Assembly: GCA_016124205.1 (NCBI GenBank)
Contig: WGOD01000003.1
Span: 248,001-312,000 of the forward strand
Length of the DNA: 64,000 nt
Origin: Alphaproteobacteria bacterium
GTDB taxonomy: Bacteria > Pseudomonadota > Alphaproteobacteria > Caulobacterales > Maricaulaceae
Direction: 5' to 3'
Made by a program: the position numbers and the translations under genes. Of this stretch, positions 9,700 through 18,079 are shown piece by piece. Position 1 is the first letter of the stretch; every line of letters begins with the position of its first letter. The notes beneath the pieces are model-generated. The model had not been told where the DNA came from. It searched no databases and was given only the letters and a program-made list of their open reading frames with translations.

Positions 9700-10502
9700 G
9701 CGAGGAATTCCAGGAAGACCTGCATTTCGAAGCCGCCGAGGACGCGGAAGCCGATGCCCTGATCGTCGATGTCGACGGGTTCGAGGGGCCGCTTCACCTG
9801 CTTCTGCATCTGGCGCGCAAGAAGAAGGTCGACCTCGCGAAGATCTCGATCCTCGAACTGGCCGAGCAGTATCTGGGCTTTGTCGCCGAGGCGCGGAAGA
9901 AGCGCTTCGACCTCGCCGCCGAATATCTCGTCATGGCGAGCTGGCTCGCCTATCTGAAATCGCGGCTGCTGCTGCCCAAGCCCGCGAAGAATGAGGACGA
10001 GCCGGAACCGGAAGCCATGGCCGCGGCGCTCGCCTTCCGCCTGCGGCGGCTTGAAGCGATGCGGCTGGCTTCGCAGGCGCTGTTCAAGCGCGATCTTCTG
10101 AAGCGCGACGTGTTCGACCGCGGCGCGCCGGAAGGCGTGCGCACGCTGCGCGCGCACAAATACCAGGCGAGCCTGCACGACCTTCTGAAGGCCTACGCCA
10201 CACGGCGGCAGGCGCGCTACCGTGCGAACTACAAGCCGAACCTTCCGAAGGTGTACGGCCTCGACAGCGCCCGCACGCGCATGGAACGCATCGTGCCGGA
10301 GCTGAAGGAGTGGCGCGAACTGGAGGACATTCTTCCGGATATGGGCGAGCTGGGCTTCGACCCGCCGCCGCGCCGTTCGGTCCTCGCCAGTTCGACGCTC
10401 GCCGTTCTGGAAGTGACCAAGGACGGCATGGCCGATCTGCGGCAGGACGGACCCTTCACGCCGATCAAGGTGCGCGGCCGGACGGAGGACAAGCCGTCGT
10501 GA
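9696..10502 (+). CDS. scpA: Segregation and condensation protein A (GTG start)
   Basis: LIVDVDGFEGPLHLLLHLARKKKVDLAKISILELAEQYL; overlaps nagZ stop. Confidence 0.93.
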   Translation: MSEEFQEDLHFEAAEDAEADALIVDVDGFEGPLHLLLHLARKKKVDLAKISILELAEQYLGFVAEARKKRFDLAAEYLVMASWLAYLKSRLLLPKPAKNEDEPEPEAMAAALAFRLRRLEAMRLASQALFKRDLLKRDVFDRGAPEGVRTLRAHKYQASLHDLLKAYATRRQARYRANYKPNLPKVYGLDSARTRMERIVPELKEWRELEDILPDMGELGFDPPPRRSVLASSTLAVLEVTKDGMADLRQDGPFTPIKVRGRTEDKPS

Positions 10503-11278
10503 CGCAGGAGAATGATCCGATCGGCGAAGCCATCGCGCGGCTTCGCGAACGCGCCGAACGACAGGGCGCTGCCGAGACCGGTTCGGACGAAGCCGGACCG
10601 CGCCTGGCCGTCGATGCGGAACGCCACCGCCTGCGTCAGCTGGAGGCGCTGCTGTTCGCCGCCGCCGAACCGCTCGACATCGAGACGCTGCAGGCCCGTC
10701 TGCCGGCGGAGGCCGAGGTGGAAAAGCTGCTCGCCGCGCTGCAGGCGGACTATGCCGAGCGCGGCGTGCGCCTCGTCGAGGTCGGCGGACGCTGGCGGTT
10801 CGAGACCGCGCCGGATCTCGCCGGCCTCCTCGAAGAGGTGAAGGAAGAGCCGCGCCGCCTGTCGGATGCCGGTCTCGAGACGCTCGCCATCATCGCCTAT
10901 CATCAGCCGGTCACCCGCGCCGAGATCGAGGAGATTCGCGGCGTCGCGGTGTCGAAGGGCACGATCGATCTGCTGTTCGAGATCGGCTGGATCCGCCTGC
11001 GCGGCCGCCGCCGCTCCCCGGGCCGGCCCGTGACCTATGGCACGACCGACGCCTTCCTCGACTATTTCGGCCTTTCCGCCATCGGCGATCTGCCAGGCGT
11101 GGCGGACCTGAAGGCCGCGGGCCTGCTCGATTCCCGCCTGCCGCCCGGCTTCGAAGTCCCCGATCCGGGTCTTGGCCTGCGCGGGGAGGGCGAGGACGAG
11201 GAACTCGACCTCGACGGCGAGGACAGCCCCGACTTCCATGTCGACTTCATGGAAGACGAGGAAGAGAAGGACGATTGA
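10499..11278 (+). CDS. scpB: Segregation and condensation protein B (GTG start)
   Basis: RLRQLEALLFAAAEPLD...LETLAIIAYHQPVTRAEIEEIRGVAVSKGTIDLLFEIGWIRLRGRRRSPGRPVTYGTTDAFLDYFGL. Confidence 0.95.
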   Translation: MTQENDPIGEAIARLRERAERQGAAETGSDEAGPRLAVDAERHRLRQLEALLFAAAEPLDIETLQARLPAEAEVEKLLAALQADYAERGVRLVEVGGRWRFETAPDLAGLLEEVKEEPRRLSDAGLETLAIIAYHQPVTRAEIEEIRGVAVSKGTIDLLFEIGWIRLRGRRRSPGRPVTYGTTDAFLDYFGLSAIGDLPGVADLKAAGLLDSRLPPGFEVPDPGLGLRGEGEDEELDLDGEDSPDFHVDFMEDEEEKDD

Positions 11279-11290
11279 TCATTTAGTGTC

Positions 11291-11340
11291 GCCCCTCATC
11301 CTGAGGTGCCGCCGTCAGGCGGCCTCGAAGGGCGAGGGGC
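11291..11340. repeat. Palindromic repeat family A, GCCCC-type unit (A3)
   Basis: GCCCCTCATCCTGAGGTGCCGCCGTCAGGCGGCCTCGAAGGGCGAGGGGC; contains the GIY-YIG stop codon. Confidence 0.9.
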
Positions 11341-11631
11341 GCCCGCACGGCGCTTCGACGCCAATTTCAGTTCAGACCAATTTTCGCTCGCCAGCGCCAT
11401 TTTCTTGCGGCGCGACCATCCCTTGATCCGCTTTTCCGCGGATATCGCGTCGATCATCAGGTCGAATTCCTGACACCACATCATAGTCACCGGCAGTCGC
11501 CCGGACGTGTAATCGCTGCCTTCACCTTGGTTGTGCTGGGCAACGCGCGCAGTCACGTCTGAACCGCGATGCGTACCGACATAGAACGAGCCGTCGGCAC
11601 ACTCGAGAAGATAGCACCAGTGTCCGCCCAT
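11296..11631 (-). CDS. GIY-YIG nuclease family protein (repeat-embedded)
   Basis: MGGHWCYLLECADGSFYVGTHRGSDVTARVAQHNQGEGSDYTSGRLPVTMMWCQEFDLMIDAISAEKRIKGWSRRKKMAL; both CDS ends lie in flanking repeats. Confidence 0.85.
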   Translation of the reverse strand: MGGHWCYLLECADGSFYVGTHRGSDVTARVAQHNQGEGSDYTSGRLPVTMMWCQEFDLMIDAISAEKRIKGWSRRKKMALASENWSELKLASKRRAGAPRPSRPPDGGTSG

Positions 11632-11682
11632 CTCCCTCGTCCTTCGAGGCTCGCTGCGCGAGCACCTCAGGATGAGGGAGAT
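11630..11682. repeat. Palindromic repeat family A, AT(C/T)TCCC-type unit (A4), inverted relative to A3
   Basis: ATCTCCCTCGTCCTTCGAGGCTCGCTGCGCGAGCACCTCAGGATGAGGGAGAT. Confidence 0.9.
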
Positions 11683-11784
11683 TTGGGGTTGCAACAATAT
11701 CGACCATCCAACTGCCCCAAGCCGTTGGACGGGGCAGGGCGCATGGTTTAAGCCTTTGCTCAACGGAATTTCACGGAGGTGAGC

Positions 11785-12033
11785 ATGGCTCCCGGCATGT
11801 GGCAGATCATTCTCGTCGTGCTCCTGGCGCTCGTCCTGTTCGGCGGCCGGGGCAAGATTTCCTCGCTGATGGGCGATGTCGCCAAAGGCATCACCAGCTT
11901 CCGCAAGGGTCTGAAGGACGAGGACAAGGCCGAGGACGAAACCGGTGAAGACCGGCCGCAATCGGTCGAGCAGAACCCGAACCGCACCGCCGAACCGACG
12001 GTACAAGAGGAAAAGTCGTCCACGCGCGGCTAG
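11785..12033 (+). CDS. tatA: Sec-independent protein translocase TatA
   Basis: [45 protein letters not shown]. Confidence 0.93.
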   Translation: MAPGMWQIILVVLLALVLFGGRGKISSLMGDVAKGITSFRKGLKDEDKAEDETGEDRPQSVEQNPNRTAEPTVQEEKSSTRG

Positions 12034-12042
12034 GGGTTCGCC

Positions 12043-12483
12043 ATGAATCCCGGAATCGGGATGCCCGAAATTGCAGTGCTGTTGCTGCTGGCCCTGATTG
12101 TCGTGGGTCCGGCGGAACTGCCGAAGATGATGCGCACGATCGGCCGCTTCGTGAACCAGGCGCGCTCGATGGCGAAGGATTTCCAGCGCAGTTTCGACGA
12201 GATGGGCCGCGAGGGCGAGCTGGCCGATCTGCGAAAGGAAATCGAGAATCTGAAGAGCGCGAACCCGGCCAGCGAAATCAGCGAGGAGCTGCGCAAGGCG
12301 AAGGAAGAGCTGCGCCACGCCGAGGCCATCGGGGCCAAGGAAAAGGTGGTGAAGCCGGCTGCCAATGCCGCCGGAAAGCCCGACGCCAAATTCATCGAAG
12401 ACGACGGCAACACGATCGCGCCGCCGCGCGAGAAGCCAAAGCCGGCCCAGCCGATCAAGACGGGTGCGCCGGAAGATGAGTAA
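12043..12483 (+). CDS. tatB: Sec-independent protein translocase TatB
   Basis: GMPEIAVLLLLALIVVGPAELPKMMRTIGRFVNQAR... Confidence 0.93.
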   Translation: MNPGIGMPEIAVLLLLALIVVGPAELPKMMRTIGRFVNQARSMAKDFQRSFDEMGREGELADLRKEIENLKSANPASEISEELRKAKEELRHAEAIGAKEKVVKPAANAAGKPDAKFIEDDGNTIAPPREKPKPAQPIKTGAPEDE

Positions 12484-13294
12484 GTCGAAGGCGAAGGAAT
12501 CGCCGCGCCTCGAGAACGAGGACGCGGACGACGAGGTCGAAGCCTCGCGCGCGCCCCTGATGGATCATCTGGTCGAGCTGCGCACGCGGCTGATCCGCAT
12601 CGTGGCGGCGGTGATCATCGGTTTCATCGTGTGCTTCATCTTCGCGGAGACGATCTACAACGTCCTCTTGATCCCGTTCGAGGAAGCCGCCGCGCGCATT
12701 CGCGGGGAAGATTTGCAGCTGGAGCTGATCTTCACCGCGCCGCTGGAATTCTTCTTCGCCAAGGTGAAGCTGGCCCTGTTCGGCGGACTGATCCTGGCCA
12801 TCCCGGTCTTCGCCTACGAGATATACTCCTTCGTCGCGCCGGGACTCTACAAGAATGAGAAGAAGGCGTTCGCGCCTTTCCTGATCGGTGCGCCGGCCCT
12901 GTTCGCGGCGGGCGCGGCGCTGGTCTATTTCTTCGTCCTGCCCTTCGTGATGCGCTTCGCGCTGGGGCAGGAGCAACCCGCCACCGGCGACGGCCCGTCG
13001 ATCCAGCTTCTGACCCGGGTCTCGGACTATCTCGACCTCGTCACCACGCTGATCCTTGCCTTCGGGATCAGCTTTCAGCTGCCCATCCTGCTGATGCTGC
13101 TGGCCATGGCCGGGATCGTGAATTCGAAGCAGCTGGTGAATTTCTGGAAGTTCGCTCTCGTCGGCATTTTCGGTTTCGCGGCCTTCGTGACGCCGCCCGA
13201 TCCGATCAGCCAGATCATTCTCGGCAGCGTTCTCATGACGCTCTACGGCCTCGCCATCATCGGCGTGAAATTCGTCGAGCCGAAAGACGAGTAA
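12476..13294 (+). CDS. tatC: Sec-independent protein translocase TatC
   Basis: [22 protein letters not shown]...[44 protein letters not shown]...[10 protein letters not shown]; overlaps tatB. Confidence 0.95.
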   Translation: MSKSKAKESPRLENEDADDEVEASRAPLMDHLVELRTRLIRIVAAVIIGFIVCFIFAETIYNVLLIPFEEAAARIRGEDLQLELIFTAPLEFFFAKVKLALFGGLILAIPVFAYEIYSFVAPGLYKNEKKAFAPFLIGAPALFAAGAALVYFFVLPFVMRFALGQEQPATGDGPSIQLLTRVSDYLDLVTTLILAFGISFQLPILLMLLAMAGIVNSKQLVNFWKFALVGIFGFAAFVTPPDPISQIILGSVLMTLYGLAIIGVKFVEPKDE

Positions 13295-13301
13295 CTCCAG
13301 A

Positions 13302-13351
13302 GCCCCTCATCGTGAGGTGCGGCCGTCAGGCCGCCTCGAAGGGCGAGGGGC
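13302..13351. repeat. Palindromic repeat family A, GCCCC-type unit (A5)
   Basis: GCCCCTCATCGTGAGGTGCGGCCGTCAGGCCGCCTCGAAGGGCGAGGGGC, 47/50 identical to A3. Confidence 0.9.
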
Positions 13352-13357
13352 GGGGCG

Positions 13358-13422
13358 ATTTCCCTCGCCCTTCGAGGCTTCCCCGAACTGCGTTCGGGTT
13401 CGCACCTCAGGATGAGGGAAAT
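13358..13422. repeat. Palindromic repeat family A, AT(C/T)TCCC-type unit (A6), inverted relative to A5
   Basis: ATTTCCCTCGCCCTTCGAGG...GCACCTCAGGATGAGGGAAAT. Confidence 0.9.
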
Positions 13423-13515
13423 CGGTTCTGCGACGATTGCGCCGCAAGCCATGTTGCCCCTTTACCGGACCGGGGATATGCACGGGCGCGATACCGCCCG
13501 AAAGAGTCCGATCCC

Positions 13516-15030
13516 ATGCACGACATCCGCTTCATCCGCGACAATCCCGAGGCGTTCGACGCCGGTCTGAAGGCGCGCTTCCTGGCGCCACAATCGGCCG
13601 ACATCCTCGCGCTCGACGCCAAGCGCCGTGAGGCGATCACGCGCCAGCAGGAGGCCGAGCAGGGCCGCAATGCGCTGTCGAAGCAGATCGGACAGGCGAA
13701 GGCGAAGGGCGACGAGGCCGAGTTCGAGCGCCTTCGCGCCGAAGTCGACCGGTTGAAGACGGTTCTGGAAGAGGCTGGCGTTGAGGCCGCGAAGTATGAC
13801 GAGGCGCTGAACCAGCATCTCGCCGGTCTTCCGAACCTTCCTGAAGAGGGCGTTCCGGTCGGTGAAGACGAGGACGCGAATGAGGAAGTCCGGGGCTGGG
13901 GCGAGCCGCGCGAATTCTCATTCACGCCGAAGGATCATACCGATCTGGGCGAGGGCTTGGGCTGGCTCGATTTCGACGCAGCGGCGAAGATTTCCGGTGC
14001 GCGCTTCGCGGTGCTGAAGGGCGGTCTGGCGCGGCTCGAACGCGCGCTCGCGCAATTCATGCTCGACCTGCACACGAGTGAGCACGGCTATATCGAGGTC
14101 AGCCCGCCCTACATGGTGCGCGACGAGGCGATGTTCGGCACTGGTCAATTGCCGAAATTCGCCGAAGATCTCTACAAAATTTCGTTCTTCGATTTTGAGC
14201 AGATGAAACGGGACGTGACCGCTGCTGTCGATGATGCAATTTCGCCTGAGGTCGTTGACGGCGTTCTCAATAAGGCTCTTGAATTAACAAAAGAAATTCC
14301 AGTCGGCATTAATGCGAAAGAATATGCACGCGGCATTATTGAGGCGGAGTTGCAGCCTTTCAGGGAGTCGTTGAAGGATCAGTTCCGAGCAAAAAATCGG
14401 GTCGGTGAATATCAACGACCGATGTGGCTGATCCCGACAGCGGAAGTGCCGCTGACCAATCTGGTGCGCGATGCGATCCACGAGGACGGACAATTCCCGC
14501 TGCGCATGACGGCGCACACGCCGTGCTTCCGCGCCGAGGCGGGCTCGGCGGGGCGCGATACGCGCGGCCTGATCCGCCAGCACCAGTTCCACAAGGTGGA
14601 GATGGTCTCGATCACCACGCCGGAGCAGTCGGCCGACGAGCTCGACCGGATGACGGGTTGCGCGGAGGAAGTGCTGCGCCGTCTGGAGCTGCCCTACCGG
14701 GTGATGCTGCTGTCGTCGGGCGATATGGGGTTCGCCGCGAAGCGCACCTATGACATCGAGGTCTGGCTGCCGAGCCAGAACACCTACCGGGAGATCTCGT
14801 CCTGCTCGAATTGCGGGGACTTCCAGGCGCGGCGCATGAATGCGCGCTTCCGCCGCGAGGGCGAGAAGAAGCCGGACTTCCTGCACACGCTGAACGGATC
14901 GGGCGTGGCGGTCGGCCGCGCCATGCTGGCGGTCATGGAAAACCACCAGAACGACGACGGTTCGATCAACATCCCGAAGGCGCTGCAGCCCTATATGGGC
15001 GGGCTGAACAAGCTGGAGCGGGGCGCATGA
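13516..15030 (+). CDS. serS: Seryl-tRNA synthetase with in-frame insertion in catalytic domain
   Basis: [22 protein letters not shown]...[28 protein letters not shown][insert][16 protein letters not shown]...[29 protein letters not shown]. Confidence 0.95.
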   Translation: MHDIRFIRDNPEAFDAGLKARFLAPQSADILALDAKRREAITRQQEAEQGRNALSKQIGQAKAKGDEAEFERLRAEVDRLKTVLEEAGVEAAKYDEALNQHLAGLPNLPEEGVPVGEDEDANEEVRGWGEPREFSFTPKDHTDLGEGLGWLDFDAAAKISGARFAVLKGGLARLERALAQFMLDLHTSEHGYIEVSPPYMVRDEAMFGTGQLPKFAEDLYKISFFDFEQMKRDVTAAVDDAISPEVVDGVLNKALELTKEIPVGINAKEYARGIIEAELQPFRESLKDQFRAKNRVGEYQRPMWLIPTAEVPLTNLVRDAIHEDGQFPLRMTAHTPCFRAEAGSAGRDTRGLIRQHQFHKVEMVSITTPEQSADELDRMTGCAEEVLRRLELPYRVMLLSSGDMGFAAKRTYDIEVWLPSQNTYREISSCSNCGDFQARRMNARFRREGEKKPDFLHTLNGSGVAVGRAMLAVMENHQNDDGSINIPKALQPYMGGLNKLERGA

Positions 15031-15815
15031 CCGGCCCCCGCATCCTTCTGACCAATGACGACGGCATACGCGCGCGGGGCCTGCAATCGCTGGAAAAGAT
15101 CGCGCGGGCGATTTCCGACGACATCTGGATCGTCGCGCCGCACGAGGAACAGTCCGGCGCGAGCCGGGCGCTGACCCTGCACGAGCCGCTGCGCGTGCGG
15201 AAGCATGACGACCAGCGCTTCTCGATCACCGGCACGCCGACGGACTGCGTCCTGATGGGCGTTCAGGATCTGATCCCGGGCAAGCGGCCCGACCTGGTCC
15301 TGTCCGGCGTCAATCGCGGCGCCAACATCGCTGAGGATGTGACGTTTTCCGGCACGGTGGCCGGCGCGATGCAGGGCATGCAGCTGGGGATCAAGTCGAT
15401 CGCGTTTTCGCAGGCCTATGCCTGGATGGCGGACAGCCCGATCCATTGGGAGACGGCCGAAACCTTCGGGGCCCCGATCCTGAAAAAGCTGCTGGAACAG
15501 ACGTGGGGCGAGCATGTCCTCCTCAACGTCAATTTCCCGGACCGCACGCCGGAGCATGTGAAAGAAGTCGAGGTCACCCGCCAAGGCCGCCGCAACCAGG
15601 AAGTCGTCCACGCCGACAAGCGGACCGATCCGCGCGGCGTCGACTATTACTGGATCGGCTTCCGCGGCCTGCCGCAGGAGCCGGAAGAGGGCGACGACCT
15701 GCATGCGGTGATGGAAGGGCGGATCTCGATCACGCCGCTGCATGTCGACCTGACGCATATGGAAACGCATCATCGCCTGAAGGGCGTCCTCGGCGGCGCT
15801 CCGCCAAAGGAATAA
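15027..15815 (+). CDS. surE: 5'/3'-nucleotidase SurE
   Basis: [23 protein letters not shown]...[16 protein letters not shown]...[28 protein letters not shown]. Confidence 0.96.
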   Translation: MTGPRILLTNDDGIRARGLQSLEKIARAISDDIWIVAPHEEQSGASRALTLHEPLRVRKHDDQRFSITGTPTDCVLMGVQDLIPGKRPDLVLSGVNRGANIAEDVTFSGTVAGAMQGMQLGIKSIAFSQAYAWMADSPIHWETAETFGAPILKKLLEQTWGEHVLLNVNFPDRTPEHVKEVEVTRQGRRNQEVVHADKRTDPRGVDYYWIGFRGLPQEPEEGDDLHAVMEGRISITPLHVDLTHMETHHRLKGVLGGAPPKE

Positions 15816-15817
15816 GG

Positions 15818-16459
15818 ATGCTGCCCGATCCCCGCGTCATTCAGCTGGTCATGACGCTTCGCGGCGCCGGGATTTCCGATTCCCGCGTGCTGGCGGCGAT
15901 CGAGCGCACGCCGCGCGACCTGTTCGTGCCGCAGGGTTTCGCCGATCATGCCTATGACAATCGCGCCCTGCCGATCGATTGCGGCCAGACGATCAGCCAG
16001 CCCTTCGTGGTTGCCGCGATGACACAGGCGCTGCTGGTCGATGACCGCTGCAAGGTGCTGGAGATCGGCACCGGGTCGGGATACCAGGCCGCCGTCCTCG
16101 CCCGGCTGGCCCGCCGGGTCTACACGGTGGAGCGCTATCGCACGCTGTCGAAGACGGCCGAGGCGCGCTTCGCCGAGGTGAAGCTGACCAATGTCGTGAC
16201 CAAGGTGGCGGACGGGAATGAAGGCTGGCCGGAACAGGCGCCTTTCGACCGGATCATCGTCACCGCGGCCGCGCCGGTGAAGCCGGACGCACTGCTAGGC
16301 CAGCTGAAGGTCGGCGGGATCGCCGTCGCACCCGTCGACAAGGGCGAGGGGCTGCAGGCGCTGATGCGCTACGAGCGCACCTATGAAGGCATCGAGGAAG
16401 AGGCGTTGTTCGACGTCCGCTTCGTGCCGCTGATCAAGGGCGTGGCCCGGGCGCTCTGA
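15818..16459 (+). CDS. pcm: Protein-L-isoaspartate O-methyltransferase
   Basis: ERTPRDLFVPQGFADHAYDNRALPIDCGQTISQPFVVAAMTQAL...VLEIGTGSGYQAAVLA. Confidence 0.95.
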   Translation: MLPDPRVIQLVMTLRGAGISDSRVLAAIERTPRDLFVPQGFADHAYDNRALPIDCGQTISQPFVVAAMTQALLVDDRCKVLEIGTGSGYQAAVLARLARRVYTVERYRTLSKTAEARFAEVKLTNVVTKVADGNEGWPEQAPFDRIIVTAAAPVKPDALLGQLKVGGIAVAPVDKGEGLQALMRYERTYEGIEEEALFDVRFVPLIKGVARAL

Positions 16460-16541
16460 TTTCCCCGGCGTTTCGCCTCTAAATCGCCGTAAGGGCGAAT
16501 ATCACTAACCGCCGGTTAAGGCTTGCACGCTTTCCTGTGCG

Positions 16542-17540
16542 GTGAGTGTGCCTGGAGGGTTTCCGCCGGTGGTTCGCGTGCGTGCGTTTTCGGTTCTGAT
16601 GATCGCTGCTTCGGCGGTGCTGGCGGCCTGCGCCAATACCGGGCCGCGCGAACCTGCACGCGTCGATTACCGCAGCCCGTCGGGCAGTCCGTCACCGACG
16701 GTCACGGCCGGTCCGAGCTGTGCGCCGGGCGGAACCTATACCGTCCGGAGCGGTGATACGCTGTCGCAGATTGCCGAACGCTGCCGGGTTGAGACCCGCG
16801 CGCTGGCACAGGCCAACGGGCTGAACCCGCCTTATCCGATCCGCCCGGGCCAGGAATTGCGCATGCCACAGCCGCGCCTGCACACCGTGCAGCGGGGCGA
16901 GAATCTCTACCGGATCGGTCTGCGCTACGGCATCGACTACCGGGAGATCGCGTCGATCAACAACATCTACCCGCCGTTCGAGATCGAGGTCGGGCAGGAA
17001 TTGGTGCTGCCGAACGAGGCGGCCTCGACCACGATGGCGTCGAACACGCCGCCGCGGCAAACCACGACGCCGCCCCGACAGACGACGACCACACCGCCTC
17101 GCCAGACGACCACGACGCCGCCTCCGCAGACGACGACCACCCCGCCGCCGGCCTCGACCGCTGCGGTGCGATTCCAGTGGCCGCTGGAAGGCGAGATCAT
17201 CACCGGCTTCGGCGACAATGACGGCCGCCGCAATGACGGCATCAACATCCGCGCCAACGAAGGCGATTCGGTTCGCGCCGCTGCGGCGGGCACGGTCGTC
17301 TATGCCGGCAACGAACTTCAGGGCTATGGCGAGCTGATCCTGATCCGCCACGAGGGCGGGTTCGTGACCGCCTATGCCAACAATTCCCGCCTGCGCGTTC
17401 GTGAAGGCGAAGCGGTGGAAGCGGGCCAGATCATTGCCGAGGCGGGCTCCACCGGTTCGGTGGATTCGCCGCAGCTGCATTTCGAGATCCGGCGCGGCGT
17501 GACCCCTGAAGATCCGATGCGGCATCTGCCAAGAAACTGA
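16542..17540 (+). CDS. LysM / M23-peptidase-like lipoprotein (NlpD/DipM-like)
   Basis: Lipobox-like SAVLAAC; two LysM (YTVRSGDTLSQIAERC, HTVQRGENLYRIGLRYGI); PPRQTTTT repeats; LytM-like C-terminus; position after surE-pcm. Confidence 0.88.
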   Translation: MSVPGGFPPVVRVRAFSVLMIAASAVLAACANTGPREPARVDYRSPSGSPSPTVTAGPSCAPGGTYTVRSGDTLSQIAERCRVETRALAQANGLNPPYPIRPGQELRMPQPRLHTVQRGENLYRIGLRYGIDYREIASINNIYPPFEIEVGQELVLPNEAASTTMASNTPPRQTTTPPRQTTTTPPRQTTTTPPPQTTTTPPPASTAAVRFQWPLEGEIITGFGDNDGRRNDGINIRANEGDSVRAAAAGTVVYAGNELQGYGELILIRHEGGFVTAYANNSRLRVREGEAVEAGQIIAEAGSTGSVDSPQLHFEIRRGVTPEDPMRHLPRN

Positions 17541-17542
17541 CA

Positions 17543-17566
17543 GCCCGGCCTTGTTGCAAGCCGGGC
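17543..17566. terminator. Possible hairpin terminator after LysM/M23 gene
   Basis: GCCCGGC cttgttgcaa GCCGGGC; no T-tract, so weak. Confidence 0.35.
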
Positions 17567-17625
17567 GCGCCCCGATATAGTCCCGCGACCTTTCAAAGAC
17601 CCGCTCTTTAACGCGAGGACCCCCA

Positions 17626-18045
17626 ATGTTTGAGAACATGGCCTATGTCGCCAGCGCCGCCGGCGCCGGAGCCCAAGGCGGACTGGGTTATCTGCTGATC
17701 CAGATTTTCCCGTTCATCCTGCTGTTCGGTGTCTTGTACTTCGTGATGATCCGCCCGCAGCAAAAACGGATGAAGGAACACCGGGAACTGATCGCCAGCG
17801 TGAAGCGCGGCGACCAGGTGGTCACCTCGGGTGGCCTGATCGGCAAAGTGACGAAGGTCGACGAGACTGAAGTCACGGTCGAATTCGCGAAGGACGTCCA
17901 GGTCCAGGTGGTAAAGTCGACGATCGCGGAAGTCCGCGGACGGACGACGCCGAAGCCGGCCAATGACTCGGCATCGAATGGTGACAAGCCTGCTCCGCGC
18001 ACGCGGCGCAAGGCGAAGGACAATTCCACCGTCTCCGGAAACTAG
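17626..18045 (+). CDS. yajC: Preprotein translocase subunit YajC
   Basis: FILLFGVLYFVMIRPQQKRMKEHRELIASVKRGDQVVTSGGLIGKVTKV. Confidence 0.95.
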   Translation: MFENMAYVASAAGAGAQGGLGYLLIQIFPFILLFGVLYFVMIRPQQKRMKEHRELIASVKRGDQVVTSGGLIGKVTKVDETEVTVEFAKDVQVQVVKSTIAEVRGRTTPKPANDSASNGDKPAPRTRRKAKDNSTVSGN

Positions 18046-18079
18046 ACCAGACTAGACCAGACAGGGGCCGGGGGCCGCC

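Noticed and set aside
13312-13515. N-terminal extension of the serS ORF
   Set aside because: Translates repeat units A5/A6; genuine start is [10 protein letters not shown] at 13516.
14182-14424. SerRS insertion as an intein
   Set aside because: About 81 residues, no N-terminal Cys/Ser splicing block nor C-terminal HN motif, and frame is continuous.
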